The notes below the pieces were generated by a model. The model saw nothing but the letters and a program-made list of their open reading frames with translations, had not been told where the DNA came from and ran no database searches. A program made the position numbers and the translations under genes. From positions 1 to 14,436 of the forward strand of contig JAUWMW010000030.1 of NCBI GenBank assembly GCA_030612965.1: DNA of 14,436 bases, read 5' to 3'. The DNA is from a bacterium. GTDB taxonomy: Bacteria > Zixibacteria > MSB-5A5 > GN15 > FEB-12. This document shows positions 13,044-14,436 of the stretch, piece by piece; within the stretch, counting starts at the first letter, position 1; every line of letters begins with the position of its first letter.

Positions 13044-13772
13044 ATGGCGTTGAAAAGGATTTTGGCGACTATCCTGGTCGCAACCATATCATCGGGATCT
13101 GCCCTTGCCCAGAGTGTGGCAGGGGGAGATGTGGCGATCACGTCCAACCCTCCCGGGGCGCTGGCCACGTTGGAGGGGGAGGCAATCGTATCGGGGGTAA
13201 CGCCCGCCAGGTTTCGGCATCTGCTGATTGGCGACTACCGGCTGGTGGTCCGAATGTACGGCTACGAAACTTACTCCACTCGTGTGTATCTCGACCCCAC
13301 GCGAACAATGGAATTCAGTGTTAACCTAGCTCCCAAGACGCGTCTCAAAGCGGCACTGAGATCGATGATTATACCGGGCTGGGGGCAGTACTATACCGAC
13401 CAGAAAACCAAGGCGTGGACGCTGGCGCTGTTGGCGGCCGGGTCAGCGGCAGCGTACTTGATTGCGGATAGTCGTTTCGACGACAAATTCGACGAGTACC
13501 AAACGAAACTTCGCGAGTACGACGAGACCTCCAGTGTCGATGACCTGCAACAACTCCACCCTGGGCTTATAGCGGCCCAGCGCGACGCCTATGATGCCGA
13601 GAACGTGCGAAGAGTTACGATAGCTGTGAGCGTGGGAGTGTGGGCGCTCAATGTGCTGGATAACTTGATTTTCTTCCCGCATCATCCGGAAGGGTTTAGA
13701 GTCAAAGGGTTGACGGTGAAACCAACGTCTGATTTCCGGCAGGTTGGGTTGTCGCTGGCTACAAACTTCTAA
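13044..13772 (+). CDS. PEGA-domain / DUF5683-like exported membrane protein
   Basis: The 242-residue protein has a signal peptide with cleavage after SALA (residue 22). A PEGA-like beta domain follows (about 30-95: VAITSNPPGALATLEGE, TPARFRHLLIGDYRLVV, the YGYE motif at 72-75). Next is the DUF5683-type signature ALRSMIIPGWGQYYTDQ (104-120), with hydrophobic helices at about 125-141 and 191-210. PEGA domains are found in surface and envelope proteins and may bind glycans or proteins; DUF5683 has no defined function. I prefer ATG 13044 because the signal peptide then begins cleanly (MALKRILATILVATI); the in-frame GTG at 13017 adds nine polar residues. The stop lies 8 bases before the downstream lipoprotein start, so the two are almost certainly one operon. 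Confidence 0.82.
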   Translation: MALKRILATILVATISSGSALAQSVAGGDVAITSNPPGALATLEGEAIVSGVTPARFRHLLIGDYRLVVRMYGYETYSTRVYLDPTRTMEFSVNLAPKTRLKAALRSMIIPGWGQYYTDQKTKAWTLALLAAGSAAAYLIADSRFDDKFDEYQTKLREYDETSSVDDLQQLHPGLIAAQRDAYDAENVRRVTIAVSVGVWALNVLDNLIFFPHHPEGFRVKGLTVKPTSDFRQVGLSLATNF

Positions 13773-13780
13773 GGCGGTGG

Positions 13781-14436
13781 ATGACGATGACAAAGTTCAT
13801 TCCTTCAACGGTCCTGATGATCCTGGCGTTGCTGGTTGCCTGCGATAGGTACCTTGACTCCAGTGACCCGGTGCGGTCGCTGCCTTCGGATGTGTCGGTA
13901 CCGATCAACCTGGAGGCGGTCATTGACGATGCCTCTGTGACGTTGAGTTGGGAGTTAACCGACAGCGGCAACGTTGCACGGTTCCGTATCTATGTCGCCG
14001 ACGATGAGCACGGTGGATATATCCTTAGGGATTCGACCTCAAGCTACAGTGTCAGGCTGGATAATTTGCTCTTGAACCAGCAGCATTACTTTCGCGCAAC
14101 TACGGTCACCACGACCGGCCTGGAGTCGTCGCCGTCTGAAACTGTGTCGGCGACTGCAGTTCACCTGTCGATCAGCATCAACAATGACAGCGAGTACACC
14201 AGGCAACGGGATGTGCAGGTGCAGATACATACCGGCGTTGCAGCGTCATATGTGGAGTTGTCGGAGCAAGCCGATTTCTCCGACGCCGTATGGGAAAGCT
14301 TCGGCAGCACCAAATCGTTCGAACTCTCCGAGGACGATGGTGTCAAGACGGTGTACGTGCGGATGCAGTACGCTGACGGTTCGGAGACCGGCGCGTCGCT
14401 CTCGGACGATATTATGCTGGATACCTATGCCGAGAT
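13781..14436 (+). CDS. Lipoprotein with FnIII-like and Ig-like modules (partial, runs off the window)
   Basis: The frame is open from ATG 13781 to the window end (218 codons, no stop), so the C-terminus is missing. The signal peptide ends in lipobox LVAC (C21). Residues about 38-127 look like a fibronectin type III domain (VTLSWELTDSGNVARFRIYV, then HYFRATTVTTTGLES). Residues about 131-218 match a common Ig-like surface module (INNDSEYT, VELSEQADF, DGVKTVYVRMQYADG, SDDIMLDT), which often precedes further repeats in cell-surface proteins. ATG 13787 is an alternative start with GGTGG at a better distance. It is probably surface- or periplasm-facing and co-transcribed with the PEGA gene; its binding partner is unknown. 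Confidence 0.82.
   Translation, partial: MTMTKFIPSTVLMILALLVACDRYLDSSDPVRSLPSDVSVPINLEAVIDDASVTLSWELTDSGNVARFRIYVADDEHGGYILRDSTSSYSVRLDNLLLNQQHYFRATTVTTTGLESSPSETVSATAVHLSISINNDSEYTRQRDVQVQIHTGVAASYVELSEQADFSDAVWESFGSTKSFELSEDDGVKTVYVRMQYADGSETGASLSDDIMLDTYAE

Overview
The window reads as an ordinary chromosomal stretch of a Gram-negative-type bacterium, with moderate GC by eye. It has two PorV/UPF0164-like outer-membrane beta-barrel proteins, two lipoproteins with clear lipoboxes, a PEGA/DUF5683 protein, and a lipoprotein carrying fibronectin-type and Ig-like modules. This repertoire is typical of the FCB superphylum and its candidate phyla (for example Zixibacteria, KSB1 or Marinimicrobia relatives). 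No rRNA or universal marker is present, so the placement is an inference from gene content. Every protein gene and both tRNAs lie on the + strand.

Layout. 1-414 holds no gene; it is a mosaic of short dispersed repeats, including a 76-bp direct repeat built from two perfect hairpins. Next come surE (415-1170), tRNA-Pro(CGG), and an overlapping three-gene operon: a LOG/TIGR00725-like nucleotide-binding protein, acylphosphatase and adenine phosphoribosyltransferase. tRNA-Arg(CCT) follows, then a PpsR-type kinase/pyrophosphorylase. 4175-5617 is the first PorV-like barrel, behind a near-consensus promoter. 5790-9968 is a co-directional run: a membrane-anchored TPR protein (YfgM-like layout), a cytoplasmic GH57 glycosidase, a DUF4870 membrane protein and an M48 zinc metalloprotease lipoprotein. 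9969-10621 is a long gene-free region full of dyad symmetries. It ends in a good sigma-54 (-24/-12) promoter candidate just upstream of the second PorV-like gene (10622-11566). A terminator, a leader region and a phosphoglycosyl transferase (about 12152-12901) come next. A strong terminator and promoter pair then precede a PEGA/DUF5683 protein (13044-13772) and a lipoprotein cut off by the window end (13781-14436).

How the genes fit together. The left third is housekeeping: nucleotide salvage (apt, surE, the LOG-like protein), translation, and control of pyruvate/PEP interconversion. The right two thirds is mainly cell envelope: barrels, a TPR anchor, an M48 protease of the outer-membrane quality-control type, the first enzyme of a surface glycan pathway, and surface lipoproteins, with one carbohydrate-active enzyme (GH57) embedded. 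I did not find a defence system, phage, transposase, CRISPR array or an obviously new multigene system. The least explained parts are the repeat mosaic at the left edge, the dyad-rich 9969-10621 region with its sigma-54-type promoter, and the Arg-rich insert plus uncertain N-terminus of the sugar transferase.
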